64,000 bases of DNA from Sophora flavescens (taxonomy: Eukaryota > Streptophyta > Magnoliopsida > Fabales > Fabaceae), in the NCBI GenBank assembly GCA_030762895.1, contig CM061068.1, forward strand, positions 156,756,811 through 156,820,810. The letters are read 5' to 3'. The translations under genes were made by a program, and so were the position numbers. The notes under the pieces are model-generated. The model was not told the DNA's origin. It saw nothing but the letters and a program-made list of their open reading frames with translations, and ran no database searches. Positions 52,701 to 64,000 of the stretch are shown here, in pieces. How positions within the stretch are numbered: position 1 is the first letter of the stretch; each line of letters opens with the position of its first letter.

Positions 52701-55385
52701 TGTAACACCCTGAATTTCACCATACGTTAATAAATGTTAATATGTGTTAGACTTAGCTTATATATGCTTGTTATGCTTGTTCTTGATTTCTAAGTTCATG
52801 TTTGGGGAAGTTTAGAAAGGTTCAATCCTTTTAGAGTCCTAGTAAGTTGTTTCACCGTTTTGACCATATCTTGAGTTCTAGAGGTCCGATTGAGATTATT
52901 TTTTATGCGTTGGAAAGCTAAGGGAATTATCTACAAGTCTTATTTTATGTGTTTTGGCCAATTAAGTTGTTTAGTAGGCCTCTCGCCTCATCCTTTGTTC
53001 GTGAATTGTGTCTGTCAAGACATAGCTGTGTCTCCTGATAGACATGGTTGTGTATATTTCTTGCAAATGTTGTTTTGGCTAGGATACAGCTGTGTCTCCT
53101 GATAGACACAGTTGTTTCTGCCGAGACACAGTTGTGTCTCCTGATAGACACAACTGTGTCGAATTCCTTAGAACGCTGATCTAGTCCATGATACAGTTGT
53201 GTCTTCTGATAGACACGGCTGTGTCTAGAGCTCAAACACTATTTTGGCTAGGACTCAGCTGTGTCTCCTAATAGACACAGCTGTATCTAATTCTCAAAGA
53301 TGTTTTTCCGGACAATATAAATAACCGAGTCAATAGGGTTACAAGTTACAACCCTCTTCTCTCCCTCTCCTTGAACCTCCTCAAGAATCTTGGTGTTTTC
53401 TTTTGCGATTGGAGAATAAACCACACATTAGTGTCAATTAAGGTAATCTTGAAAACCCTTTGTTGATCTCCTTTTGTTTTCTTGAATTGGGGATTAATTA
53501 CTCCTTCGTTCTTTGAGGTTCTTGACCAAGATCCTTTGAACCATTCGAGTAGACCAAGTTTGGATTCTCTCAAAGTGACTGCAGATTAGATCGTCATACC
53601 AGGTATGGGGAGAAGGATAGTATGAACATTAGGCAAGGGGGTAGCGTAAGATGAAGGGTTCCCATGACCCTATTGTTTGTTAAACTATTAATTGATGCCT
53701 ATCACATGTTTGATTATATGTTTAATTGAATATTGGTATGCCGGTTATGAATTTCTAATTGCTATAACTATTTTATGGTTCATGATGATGTATTCCAATT
53801 TATATGTTTGATGGTATGTGTTATGTCAAGATTAATTGGTTAAATTGGTATGTTGAATGCGTCATAAATGTTGTTAGTTTGATGATGTTGATTATGCCAT
53901 GGTTGCATGTATGGTGATTTATGATGAACACGTCAATAAAACTCTAATTGGTTAAAATAGGGCTCTTTATTAACATGGTAATTAAATGAATAATTTCCCC
54001 AAAAGTATTATAAAACATGAATTTAGTAGTGAGGGGTGAGGTGAATGTTTGATGGTCATTGACTAGACCTTATGACTGATTTAAGAGTGTTTAGGGAGTT
54101 TTTGGCTAAAGAACATAACCAAACCTGGACAGTCAGTACAGCCACGCTCCAAGAAGCACGGCCGTGCTTAACAGGGAGCACGCCCGTACTCTCCCAATTA
54201 GAACAGTGATGTGAACTAAAGGATTTATGGGTAGTTATACCCAAATGTCCCCAAATGATGAAATAATACACCAATCGAATGATAACAGGTTAGATAACTT
54301 AATTGAATATTATTTAAGATAAATAAGAATAACAAGTTGGTTAAACCGGTGCCCAGTGGGTTACTGCACGTTGATAGACTTTGGTGCATTTTGGCCAAAG
54401 TGGCCTCGGTGCTTTTTGGTCGAGGTGTTGTTGAGTTGAACCTTAGTGCTTTTTGGCTAAGGGGACCTTGACCCAGAAGGGTTAAGGTGTTGACGTTGAT
54501 GTTGGTGATAAGTCTTGGGTGCTTATTGACCCAAGCAAATGAGGTGGTTGCCTTGTTTGTTGTTGTGCTCATGCATTCATACGTTGAAGTTGTTAGTGGG
54601 GGAGTTCAACATAGGGGAGGTCATCCTAGAATACGGCGATCTGGCCAAGTCTCGGGTGGCTTACCCAAGGTTTGGCAAACCGTGCGCCCCCGCGGTGGCG
54701 TACCCTCGTTATGGTGCGTTGGCTATCCAAGGGGTTCACCCGTGGTTTGGTGGACAGACGGCGTTGGTGCTTTTTGGCCAATGTGGATATGTAACTCTGA
54801 AGTTGTCTTCCTTAGATAGTTTGAATCCACATGAAAAATGGAGTAGCGGAGTAGTGTTGCACCGTATATCATACGTGGGTTGATTTAATATGTTGATATA
54901 ATTATATGTTGATGCTAAATGATGGAAATGCTATGTATATGATGTATGTTAATCTTGCTTACTATCTCCATGCCGATATATTTATATGTTTTCTTACTCC
55001 CCGTTTTCTTTGTTTCTGTTGTTGGCATGTATCTCTTTATGCAGAGGACGGTGAGCAGCCAGTGGAGTGCGACTCTGAGGAGCCGCGACTCTAGTTAGGA
55101 TTTATCAGTAGTTATAGTTGTTTTTAGTTTCAGTTGTATTTTGAGGATTTTTTTCGGAACGGTTATACCAGCTCTGTATGTGACATCGGGGTTGGGTTAT
55201 GTCTTATGCTTTTGTTGTTCATGTTTACGTTTTATCCTTTTACAACTTTTTATGTTTTTCCACATTGAAACGTTACAATGTGGTACTTTCTATCCGGTTT
55301 TTATTTCATGAAATAAATGCATGTTTTACTTTTATATCTTTAGCTTTTAAAGTTTTGTATAACATGCGGGGTAGAGGGTGTCACA
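52701..55385 (+). repeat. Gypsy B 5' LTR (2685 bp)
   Basis: TGTAACACCCTG...GAGGGTGTCACA. It contains five or so GACACA-TGTGTC dyad modules at 53018-53290, a TATA box at 53316-53323, and a smaller GCACGGCCGTGC group at 54135-54190. Its second half is alignable with S2. Confidence 0.93.
53316..53323 (+). promoter_or_regulatory. Putative TATA box of Gypsy B 5' LTR
   Basis: TATAAATA about 28 bp after the last dyad; the same at 63596-63603 in the 3' LTR. Confidence 0.6.
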
Positions 55386-55390
55386 TTTTG

Positions 55391-55402
55391 TGGTATTAGA
55401 GC
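55391..55402 (+). promoter_or_regulatory. Gypsy B primer binding site, tRNA-iMet type
   Basis: TGGTATTAGAGC, one mismatch from the iMet complement, five bases past the LTR. Confidence 0.85.
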
Positions 55403-55577
55403 AGGTATGTCCTATCAGGCCGTGGTATGAGTCTGTTTTGAGTCTTCTGTGTGCTCTTGTGTGAATTGTCTATATTTAATATAGACAATGTTACATGGTA
55501 CTAAGTACCTATAGCTTCACTTTAGCTTGACTTACTGCATTTGGTGGTTTGTCTTGGACGATCCAAGAAGTCTGTGA

Positions 55578-58242
55578 GTGCTTCTTGTGTTAAGAAAGGT
55601 TGTTCTATTATCAATTGATAATAAGAACTTTGTAGTTGATCTTGTGTGTTTACCCCTGAAAGAACCTGATGTTATTCTTGGCATGGACTGGTTATCTTCC
55701 AACCACGTCCTTTTGAACTACTTTGATAAAACCAATGTTCTTGGAACTTCTGAGAAATCTAGTAATCTGACCTTTCTCTTTGCCAACCAAGTTAAGGCTT
55801 CGATTAAAGACGAGACCCAAGTGTACATGATGCTGTCTTCCCTTGAATTAGAGAGTCCTACTGATGTCGGAAGTGTGCCTGTTATGTGGGAATTTCCTGA
55901 AGTGTTCCTGGTGGATGTTTATAACTTGCCCCCTGGGAGAGATGTTGAGTTCACCATAGATTTAGTGTCTGGCACCGGGCCAATATCCATAACGCCCTAT
56001 AGAATGTATCCTCTAGAGCAAGCTAAGTTGAAGGAACAGTTAGAGGATCTGATCCAAAAGCAGTTTATTAGGCCTAGCGTATCCCCCTGGGGTGCGCCAT
56101 TATTGCTAGTAAAGAAGAAGGATGGCAGTATGAGGTAGTGTGTCGACTATCGACAACTCAACAAGGTGACCATTAAGAATCGGTATCCCCTCCCTAGGAT
56201 TGATGATCTTATGGACCAGTTGATTGGCGCTTGTGTCTTCTCGAAGATAGATTTGAGGTCAAGGTACCATCACATTCGGGTTAAGTCTGAGGACATCCCG
56301 AAGACAGCGTTCAGGACACGTTATGGTCACTACGAGTACTTGGTTATTCCTTTTGGTGTGACCAATGCTCCTGCTGTGTTCATGGACTACATGAACAAGA
56401 CCTTTCACCCTTACTTGGATGAGTTTGTGGTGGTTTTCATAGATGACATCTTAGTGTACTCCAAGACCAAGGAGGAACATGAGGAACACTTGAGGGTTGT
56501 CTTGCAAACCCTTAAGGAAAAGCAGTTGTATGCTATGTTGTCTAAGTGTGAGTTCTGGTTAGAAGATGTGAGCTTCTTAGGACATGCATCTCTAAATGTG
56601 GCATAGCCGTGGATCCGGCTAAGGTCGAGGCGGTACTCCAGTGGGAAGCGCCAAAGTCAGTGACCAAGATTAGGAGTTTCTTGGGTTTAGAAGGGTATTA
56701 TAGGAGGTTCATAGAAGGTTTCTCTAAGATAGATTTACCCTTAACCCGTCTCACCAAGAAGGGACAACTCTTTGTGTTGGACTCTAAGTGTGAGGAAAGT
56801 TTCCAAAGCCTTAAGGATAGGTTAACACCAGTACCAGTGTTAGTTTTGCCAGATCCTAGTAAACCTTTCGTAGTGTACTATGATGCATCGAAGCAAGGTT
56901 TAGGTGGAGTCTTGATGCAAGATGGTAAGGTAGTAGCTTATGCCACTTGGAATTTGAAAACCAATAAGAAGAACTACCCTACCCATGACCTAGAGTTAGG
57001 GGCTGTGGTATTTGCCTTAAAGATCCGGAGGCATTACCTTTATGGAGCGAATTTTGAGTCCTTTAGTGATCATAAGAGTTTGAAGTATCTCTTTGATCAG
57101 AAGGAGTTAAATATGAGGCAGCATAGGTGGATGGAGTTTTTAAAGGATTATGAGTTTGGTCTAACCTACCACCCAGGAATGGCCAATGTAGTGGCAGATG
57201 CTCTAAGTAGGAAAACCTTGCATGTCTCCGCTTTGATGGTTAGGGAGATGGATCTGATCGAGGAGTTTAGAGACCTGAGTTTATCTTGGGAAGTTACCCC
57301 TAAGAGCATTAGGCTTGGAAACTTGAAGGTTACCAACATTTTGATGGATTAGGTTAGAGAGAGTCAGAAGATAGACCAGTTTCTCTTAGACTAGAAAGAG
57401 TTGCTTGCTCAGGGTAGAAACCTTAGTTTTAAGGATGAGAGTGGTGGAATTTTGAGGTTCAAAGATAGAGTCTATATACCAGACGTCCCGGTGCTTAGAA
57501 AGTTGATCCTTGAAGAAGGATATATGAGTGGACTGAGTGTGCACCCAGGTGCCACTAAGATGTATCAGGACCTTAAGAGGATTTTTGGTAGCCTAGGATG
57601 AAGAAAGATGTGGCTGAGTTTGTGTACGCTTGTTTAATGTGCCAAAAGGCTAAGATAGAACACCAGAAACCGTCAAGTAAGTTGCAGCCGTTAAGTATCC
57701 CAGAATGGAATTAGGATAGTATTTCCATGGATTTTGTGTCTGGAATCCCTAGGACTACAACTGGTTTTGAGGCTATATGGGTTGTTGTGGATAGACTAAG
57801 TCCGCCCATTTCATCCCTATGAACATGGAATATCCTTTGGAAAAGTTTGCAAGTTGTACATCAAAGAGATAGTTAGGCTACATGGTGTACCCTCTAGCAT
57901 AGTATCAGATAGAGACCCGAAGTTTACCTCTAGGTTTTGGAATAGTTTGCAAGAGGCTTTAGGAACCAAGCTTATGCTAAGTTCAGCTTATCACCCACAG
58001 ACTGATGGTCAGTCTGGGAGAACCATCCAGTCCTTAGAGGACTTGCTTAGAGCTTGTGTGCTAGAACAGTCGAGTAGTTGGGACAAGATTTTGCCCCTGA
58101 TAGAGTTTACCTACAACAATAGTTTCCATTCCAGTATTGGGATGACACCTTATGAAGCTCTTTATGGGAGGAGATGTAGGACATCCTTGTGTTGGAGTGA
58201 ACCTGGTGATAGTGTTGTGTTAGGACCTGAGATAGTGCAAGA
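55578..58242 (+). pseudogene. Gypsy B pol: late protease, RT, RNase H, integrase core (broken)
   Basis: Begins in the protease tail (NFVVDLVCLPLKEPDVILGMDWL). RT has SPWGAPLLLVKKKDGS, NKVTIKNRYPLPRIDDL, PFGVTNAPAVFMDYMN and catalytic FIDDIL (about 56437-56454). RNase H has DASKQGLGGVLMQ, FSDHKSLKYLFDQKEL and ADALSRK. The integrase has the HHCC start HPGATKMYQDL ... CLMCQKAKIEH, core blocks MDFVSGIP, VSDRDPKFTSRFW and QTDGQSGRTIQSLEDLLRA (the Glu after QS is Gly here). Lesions: TAG at 56136-56138, a 1-base loss near 56585, TAG at 57350-57352 and 57392-57394, and breaks near 57595 and 57800. S3 follows the codons for GPEIVQ. Confidence 0.92.
58238..58242 (+). repeat. S3 target site duplication, left (CAAGA)
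   Basis: CAAGA here and at 62569-62573. Confidence 0.93.
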
Positions 58243-61200
58243 TGTAACACCCCGATTTTCGCTGTTTCGTAATATCGGTGATAAATATATAAATATATAT
58301 TTTTATCCGAGACTTAGATAATGATTTTGGATAAACCAAGGTCATTTCCTTGTTATACTTATTTTTATAAGGTTACAGGGAAGTTTTTGGTTGAAAACTC
58401 AGGCGGAAGGTTTGGTCATCTGCTGTTTTACGTGTTTTTCTTGACAAGAAAAGTTTCTCGCTCGGAAGATCTAATTTTGAATCGTTAACGAGATGAAAAA
58501 TATTTTTATCGTATTTACTACGATACTGAAAGTTTTGGAAATTTTGGTAAAAAAATTAAAATATTATGTTTGTTACGGGCCTATACGACGAGATGTCTCT
58601 AGCAGAGCCTCGAGTCGATGAATCGGGAAGTCGGCAAAGTAGCAGAGACATTGGATTGACCAACTTGACTAGCATTCATGACGAGTCTATCCTATCATAA
58701 ATGGCAATAAATTGCACATTTATGGCAACATTGAATTTTGTTATGAAATGACCAAAATACCCTTGTCTTTTTATGACAATTCCTACAAAATGCCATTTGA
58801 CAAATTGACCCAAAACTCTTGCCAAATCCTCACGGCTCCAACACTTCTTCATTAAGTTTTGAATTCTTCTCCATCAAGTTTTGAAATCTTGTTCATTAAG
58901 TTTTGACTTCTTCTTTATGAAGTTTTGAATTCTTCTTAACCAAGTTTTGACTTCTTCTTCTCCAAGTTTTGATTGCTTCTTCATTAAGCATTTGTTTCTT
59001 CTTCATTAAGCTGGTTGCTTCTTCATTTAAATAGGATGTCTTCTTCCTTAAGCCATTTTTTTCCATTTTCATGTTCTTTGCTCCAAAAAGTTCATAACTC
59101 GTCCGATTTTGCATAGCCATTCTGATCAGTTTCTATTTTGAATCTCGAAAAACTTTCAACATGAAGGTTGTTCATCTTTCTCTCTTCTTTCCAACGACAT
59201 AAAGATCATCCAAAACGGATAAGTATGTTGAGAGATATACCCAAAATACCGAAACTGTTCTAAAACCCTAACTAGGTTCATCTTCTCCCTTAAGTTTCTC
59301 AAGAACACCATGAGAAATTCTTGAAGAACATCATCCAAATCATCATTTTCTTTGATCATCAAGAGGTAGTCTCTCTTAATCTTTCTATTCTAAGCTTTTC
59401 TCTTCATAAGATTCTTGAGTTTATGTCTTTGATCAACATGTTCTTCATTTGTTTAAAGTTCTTGAAGCTAGATTGAAAAATTCATAACTAATTCTAGAAA
59501 AATCCTTTTTACATGAAACCAATTGCTATGATCTTATAATCATATCTATTTTCATTGTCTAGAAGCCTAATATCATGTGAAATTTCTTTCCCTAAATTCT
59601 GGTCATGGCCGAACCTAGGTTAAATTTGTGTTCTTAGGTTTTGTTTCCATTTCATGTCTTGATTCATGATTATATCTTGATAGTTCTTGTATTCAAGTAT
59701 ATAGAAGATCAAAAATCTAACTTGAGCCTATTTGATTCTTCAAAAACCGAAACCCTAGGTATGAGCACTTGTTGGTTTTATGATTCAAAAGTTGTTTAAA
59801 ACACTTGAATCTAACTCTAGGTTTTGTATGTTGATTAAATCCAAGAGTTTAGAAATTTTAGAGATTTCTAACTTCAAACTCAGTCCTTGGCCGAAACCCT
59901 AGTTCTTTGAACTAGATGAGTTTTAGTTCATGTTCTTGGTTCATAATCATGGTTAAAGTGATTAATCATGCTTAAGTAACTTATGGATCATTAATCCCTA
60001 AGTTAATCAAATTTTAAGTTTCCTAACCTAGAAAATTGGGTAAAGCCGAACCCTAACCCCCATTGATTTAAGTGTGTTGTTGTTTGATTTGATTTATTTT
60101 GGTTGCAATTTGTTTGAAGGAAACTACGGAGTTAGCTGATTTACACTAACGAAGAGGAATCGAATCGAGTTCGGGAGATTATTTAGTTCGAGTCTTCAAG
60201 AGGTAAGGGGAGCTTGCCTGATGGATTTTTCTCAATAACCATTTGTTTGTTGACCATTTGCTTGTTGTGTATTCTGTATAATTGATGTGGTTGTGGTTAT
60301 CTGATTATGTGGTTTATGTTGTGTTGTATATCTGAGTATCAGTGTTTGATCTGTTTTAAATTATTTATTTGAATATGATATTGCTATGGTACATTATCTG
60401 TCTAGTGGTTTGTTGTTGAACGTTGCTTGTGAGTGTTGTTTGAGAAGCTTTGATCGTGGTCAGTGCACAACCGACTAATCAGATAAAAGCTTTAATAAGC
60501 TGTGTAAATTATATTCAATGTTTTATGGGAAACGTTGGAATATAATAGTGGTGAAAAGTATTATTTTGGAAAAATAAGGAGTTTTGATGATGATAATTTA
60601 TTAGTGTAAAAGTAACTCGAGTCACAATGAGAGCGAAATTGTGAAAATGTTTTCAGATCGCTAATTTTTATGTAAGAGAGTTTGCAATAGTATACAAAGT
60701 ATTTTATGAAATTAATTGTTGAAAAGAAGTTAATGATGATTTTAGAAAATTGTTTTCGTGGGAAAACTAAGTTTTGGCTTGAGAAGCTTTAAAAGTGATA
60801 ATTGATGATTGATTTGGAAAAGTATGATGATAGATTTGGAAAAACGTAGAAGGAAAGTATTTTGAAACGGCAGTACATATTTTAAGAAAGTTAAAACCTC
60901 ACGTGACTCATATTTGTGAAAACCAAGTTTTATTATTTAAGGATTTTATTGATGAATTTCCAATTTTAGAAAAAGAATTTATGAAAGCAAAACTGATTTA
61001 GTGTTAAAAGTGGTGTGGAACTTAGTAACCGAGACGTCGGGGTACTAAGGTTCTGTGTTGTAATGGACTCAGTAATTTGGACTTTGAGGGCCTGTATTGT
61101 ATACATGAGGTATACTGTGTTGAAACATTGAAGATGTTTCTAGTGCCACGAACCTACGACTGGTGCACCGGTCGAGAGGTGTCGGGATTGAGCACTTGGA

Positions 61201-62568
61201 CTGTAAGGTCCTATGTTTTGATAAAGGTTTTATGGACAGTGAGGTCCTATGTTTTGATGAAAGTTTTATGGACAGTGAGGTCCTGTGTTGTAATGAAAGT
61301 TTTAAAAGTGTTTTAAAACGTTGTGAGTCGTAAGCCATTTTGGGCTTCGGCAAAGAAAGAGTGAGCACAAAGAAAAGAACAAAACAAAAGTGTTTTGCAT
61401 GCATTTGGCAGACGTGCCTGCGGTTTGTGACACAAATGCATTGATTACCATCGGCGAAAGGTAATTACGACGTGCATTATCTCATGTGCCTAGGGAGGAC
61501 ATTGAGATGTAGACCCCATCTTACTTGCTTCTGGTGTTGCCACTGATTGTGGACATTAGCAATGTGTTTGGCCTTGTGTGCCTGGCTATGTATGCCTTTG
61601 TTTTTTTAAGATGGGAAGAGGTTGCGCACCTGTTGGCAGTTGGCCAAGTTAGCCAGTGTGGCTTTGGAGTCTGATCAACTCATATGATGTTGGGATATCT
61701 CATGAGATTAGGACGAAAAGTAGATGATGAATAGAAGTGTCATGCATAATTTTATGGATGATGTTTGGGGTGTTAAACCCACTGATAAACTATTAGTTTA
61801 TAAATGCTCGTGTGATAAATGTATATGTGTTATGTGGTGTCGAGCATTTAGTTATTGGGTTAAAACCATATATTGGCGTCTCACCCTTACACACACACAT
61901 TTCAGGATTTTTCTAAGTTCGATATTGTACCTTGGGTACTCTATCACAGATGGTGCAGAGGAGTCTGTCTAAGTCATTCCGAGACTTAGATGTAGTTGCT
62001 TGATGAGGTATTACTTGCGGAATAACTCTTAGAATGACCAGCTTAGGGTTAAAACTTAGATTATTTTGCTAGTATGTATGAGTTTGGCTCAGAGAGCCTT
62101 TATTTTATAATGGAACGTTTGTGGCTCGGAGAGCCTATCTTTTGAATGAAAATCTAAGCTATTTCTTTTGGTTTTGTAAAGCTTATGGCTATAACTATTA
62201 TTTTTATGTATTGATGCCTGGTTGAATTTAGTGTAGCTAGAATTCTGGAGTGAAAATGTAATCTTTTTAACAGGTGTTATTTTATCTGGGATGTCCGAAT
62301 TACAGAGGAGACTCTGTCGGAATTTTTGTAAACTACTATCTTGTATTTAAGTATATCCTTTAAATTAAATAGGCTTGCCAAGCTATGATAGTAAGTTTGT
62401 GTGTCGATTATGGCTTAGGTGTAGAGTCGTGACAAAAACAAAAATTTTATACCCAATTTCAGACACTTATGTACTTATATAAGTTATTTTCCGAAAGCAC
62501 CAGCAAATTATCTTTTACTTTTATTTTCGAACGTGTTTAGAAGGTAATGCCCAAGGGAGGGTGTTACA
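58243..62568 (+). mobile_element. S3: very long solo LTR (4326 bp) inside Gypsy B integrase
   Basis: TGTAACACCCCG...AGGGTGTTACA with a perfect 5-bp CAAGA duplication. No internal LTR repeat, PBS or coding region is visible, so by structure it is one solo LTR, unusually long. It contains a run of TTCATTAAGTTTTGA-like units (about 58848-59010) and three 36-bp tandem repeats (61198-61305). No gene is supported in the 4.3 kb. Confidence 0.85.
61198..61305 (+). repeat. Three 36-bp tandem repeats in S3
   Basis: Units start GGACTGTAAGGTCC (61198), GGACAGTGAGGTCC (61234) and GGACAGTGAGGTCC (61270), each followed by a TGTTTTGATGAAAG-like half. Confidence 0.93.
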
Positions 62569-62573
62569 CAAGA

Positions 62574-63102
62574 AACCATAGATAAAGTGAGAATGATTCA
62601 GGAAAAGATGAAGGTGGCACAGAGTAGGCAAAAGAGCTACCATGACAAAAGGAGGAATGCGCTCGAATTCCAGGAAGGTGACCATGTATTCTTGAGAGTT
62701 ACCCCGACAACTGAGGTTGGTAGAGTGATGAAAGCGAAGAAACTAACTCCTAGATTCATTGGTCCTTACCAAATTCTAAAAAGAGTCGGCGAAGTTGCCT
62801 ACCAAATAGCCTTACCACTGTTCTTATCCAATCTTCATAGTGTCTTTCATGTGTCTCAACTCAGAAAGTACATTCATGACCTTGGTCACGTGATAGTACC
62901 AGATACCATACATTTAAAAGAGAACTTGACTTTTGAGGTATTACCCCTTCAAGTCGAGGATAAGAGGGTCAAGCAGCTAAGAGGCAAGGAGATTCCTTTG
63001 GTCAAAGTCGTTTGGAGTGAGGCTACTAAGGAGAGTGCTACGTGGGAATTGGAAAGCAAGATGATGGAATCGTATCTTCACCTTTTCAATCAAGGTGAGT
63101 AG
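62574..63102 (+). pseudogene. Gypsy B integrase C-terminus with chromodomain-like end
   Basis: Open reading continues the integrase after S3 (ETIDKVRMIQEKMKVAQSRQ). It has DKRRNALEFQEGDHVFLRV, KLTPRFIGPYQILKRVGEVAYQIALP and LHSVFHVSQLRKYIHD, then a chromodomain-like tail LRGKEIPLVKVVWSEATKESATWELE. It ends at 63102. The stretch itself has no lesions, but it is separated from its catalytic core. Confidence 0.9.
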
Positions 63103-63123
63103 AAATTTTGAGGATGAAATTTT

Positions 63124-63139
63124 AATAAGGGGGTGGAAT
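63124..63139 (+). promoter_or_regulatory. Gypsy B polypurine tract
   Basis: AATAAGGGGGTGGAAT immediately before the 3' LTR TG. Confidence 0.8.
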
Positions 63140-64000
63140 TGTAACACCCTGAATTTCACCCTACGTTAATAAATGTTAATATGTGTTAGACTTAGCTTAT
63201 ATATGCTTGTTATGCTTGTTCTTGATGTCTAAGTTCTTGATCTTTGATGCGTTGAAAAGCTAAGAGAATTATCGACAAGTATTATGTTATGTGTTTTGAC
63301 CAATTCAGTTGTTTATTAGACCTCGCGACTCAATCTTTGTTAGTGAACTATGTCTACAGAGACACAACTGTGTCTCCTGATAGACACAGCTGTGTCTATT
63401 TCATGCAAACGTTGTTTTGGTCAAGACACAATTGTGTCTCCTGATAGACATAATTGTGTCTGTCAAGACACGGCTGTGTCTCCTGATAGACATAGTTGTG
63501 TCGAATTCCTTAGAATGTTGATCTGGTCCATAACACAACTATGTCTCCTAATAGACATTATTGTATCTAATTCTTAAAGATGTTTTTCCTGACAATATAA
63601 ATAAGTGAGTCAAGAGGGTTACAAGTTACAACCCTTATTTTGACTCTTCCTCTCAATCCTTGGCCATCATAAACCCTCTTATCTCCCTCTCCTTGAACCT
63701 CCTCAAGACTCTTGGTGTTTTCTTTTGTGATTGGAGAATAAACCGCGCATTAGTGTCAATTAAGGTAACCTTGTAAATCATTTGTTGATCTCCTTTTGTT
63801 TTCTTGAATTGGGGATTAATTACTCCTTCTTTCTTTGATGTTCTTGACCAAGATCCTTTGAACCGTTCGAGTGGACCAAGTTTGGATTCACTCAAAGTGA
63901 CCGTAGATTAGATCGTCATACCAGGTATGGGGAGAAGGATAGAATGAACATTAGGCAAGGGGGTAGCGTAAGTTGAAGGGTTCCCATGACCCTATTGTTT
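63140..64000 (+). repeat. Gypsy B 3' LTR, first 861 bp
   Basis: Same start as 52701. Relative to the 5' LTR it lacks about 110 bp after TCTAAGTTC and part of the dyad region. It keeps GACACA-TGTGTC dyads at 63358-63500 and a TATA box at 63596. It continues past the window end. Confidence 0.93.

Larger units (their letters stand above)
52701..64000 (+). mobile_element. Gypsy B: gag-less Tekay/Del-like element, 3' LTR running off-window
   Basis: 5' LTR 52701-55385, iMet-like PBS 55391-55402, the tail of protease from about 55578, then RT, RNase H and integrase with a chromodomain-like end, a purine tract and a 3' LTR from 63140. Gag and the N-terminal protease are missing: only about 200 bp separate the PBS from late protease sequence. 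S3 interrupts the integrase. The 3' end and target duplication are outside the window. Confidence 0.9.

Overview
The window is plant nuclear DNA made entirely of nested transposable elements. I found no host gene, tRNA, rRNA or other conventional gene. The mix (Tnt1/Tork-like and SIRE-like Copia elements, chromodomain Gypsy elements with 2.6-2.7 kb LTRs, a plant L1-type LINE with a DUF4283-like ORF1, a Tourist-like MITE, and non-autonomous elements primed by tRNA-Asp) points to a repeat-rich flowering plant, probably a eudicot. The species cannot be fixed from the sequence.

Layout. 1-8093: 3' part of a Tnt1/Tork-like Copia (T1), split by a minus-strand, 3'-truncated non-autonomous LTR element (X1, 373-4396). 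8094-11072 and 28302-29180: a minus-strand, internally deleted Gypsy (N) that received T1 on its left. 11073-28301: a complete minus-strand Tekay/Del-like Gypsy (A, TSD GATGT) inserted in N. A carries a solo LTR (S1, 14266-15766, TSD CTGTA) and a complete non-autonomous element (X2, 18333-24014, TSD CATAG) with two 1380-bp LTRs and one intact ORF. 29181-37297: 3' two thirds of a SIRE-like Copia with a broken third (env-like) ORF. 37298-52387: Gypsy C, with SIRE-1 in its LTR, a near-full-length LINE (39987-48610, 13-bp TSD) at its LTR/PBS border, and a 741-bp MITE (50611-51351). The LINE contains a 2.6-kb solo LTR (S2, 41370-43963). 52388-52700: start of a second SIRE-like LTR, cut by Gypsy B (52701 to past the window end). 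Gypsy B has lost gag and carries a 4.3-kb solo LTR (S3, 58243-62568, TSD CAAGA).

How it fits together. Copia and Gypsy pol genes are broken by stops and frameshifts, many of the CAG-to-TAG type expected from deamination at methylated CHG sites. The intact long ORFs are the single proteins of X1 and X2 and the gag of N. X1 and X2 have no reverse transcriptase, so any mobility would need enzymes from other elements.

The most unusual signal is a shared promoter architecture. Five otherwise different LTR types carry arrays of 'dyad, short spacer, dyad' modules; in the clearest cases the array ends 10-30 bp upstream of a TATA box. The words differ between families (TCACGG/CCGTGA, GCACG/CGTGC, GACACA/TGTGTC, GCTCGAGC) but the arrangement is kept. 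A second candidate novelty is the X1/X2 protein family, which shares an N-terminal MDNY start and a C-terminal DP[KR]GSE - IIVK - WDPGG module; X1 also has two identical-spacing CX2C-X8-CX2C clusters.
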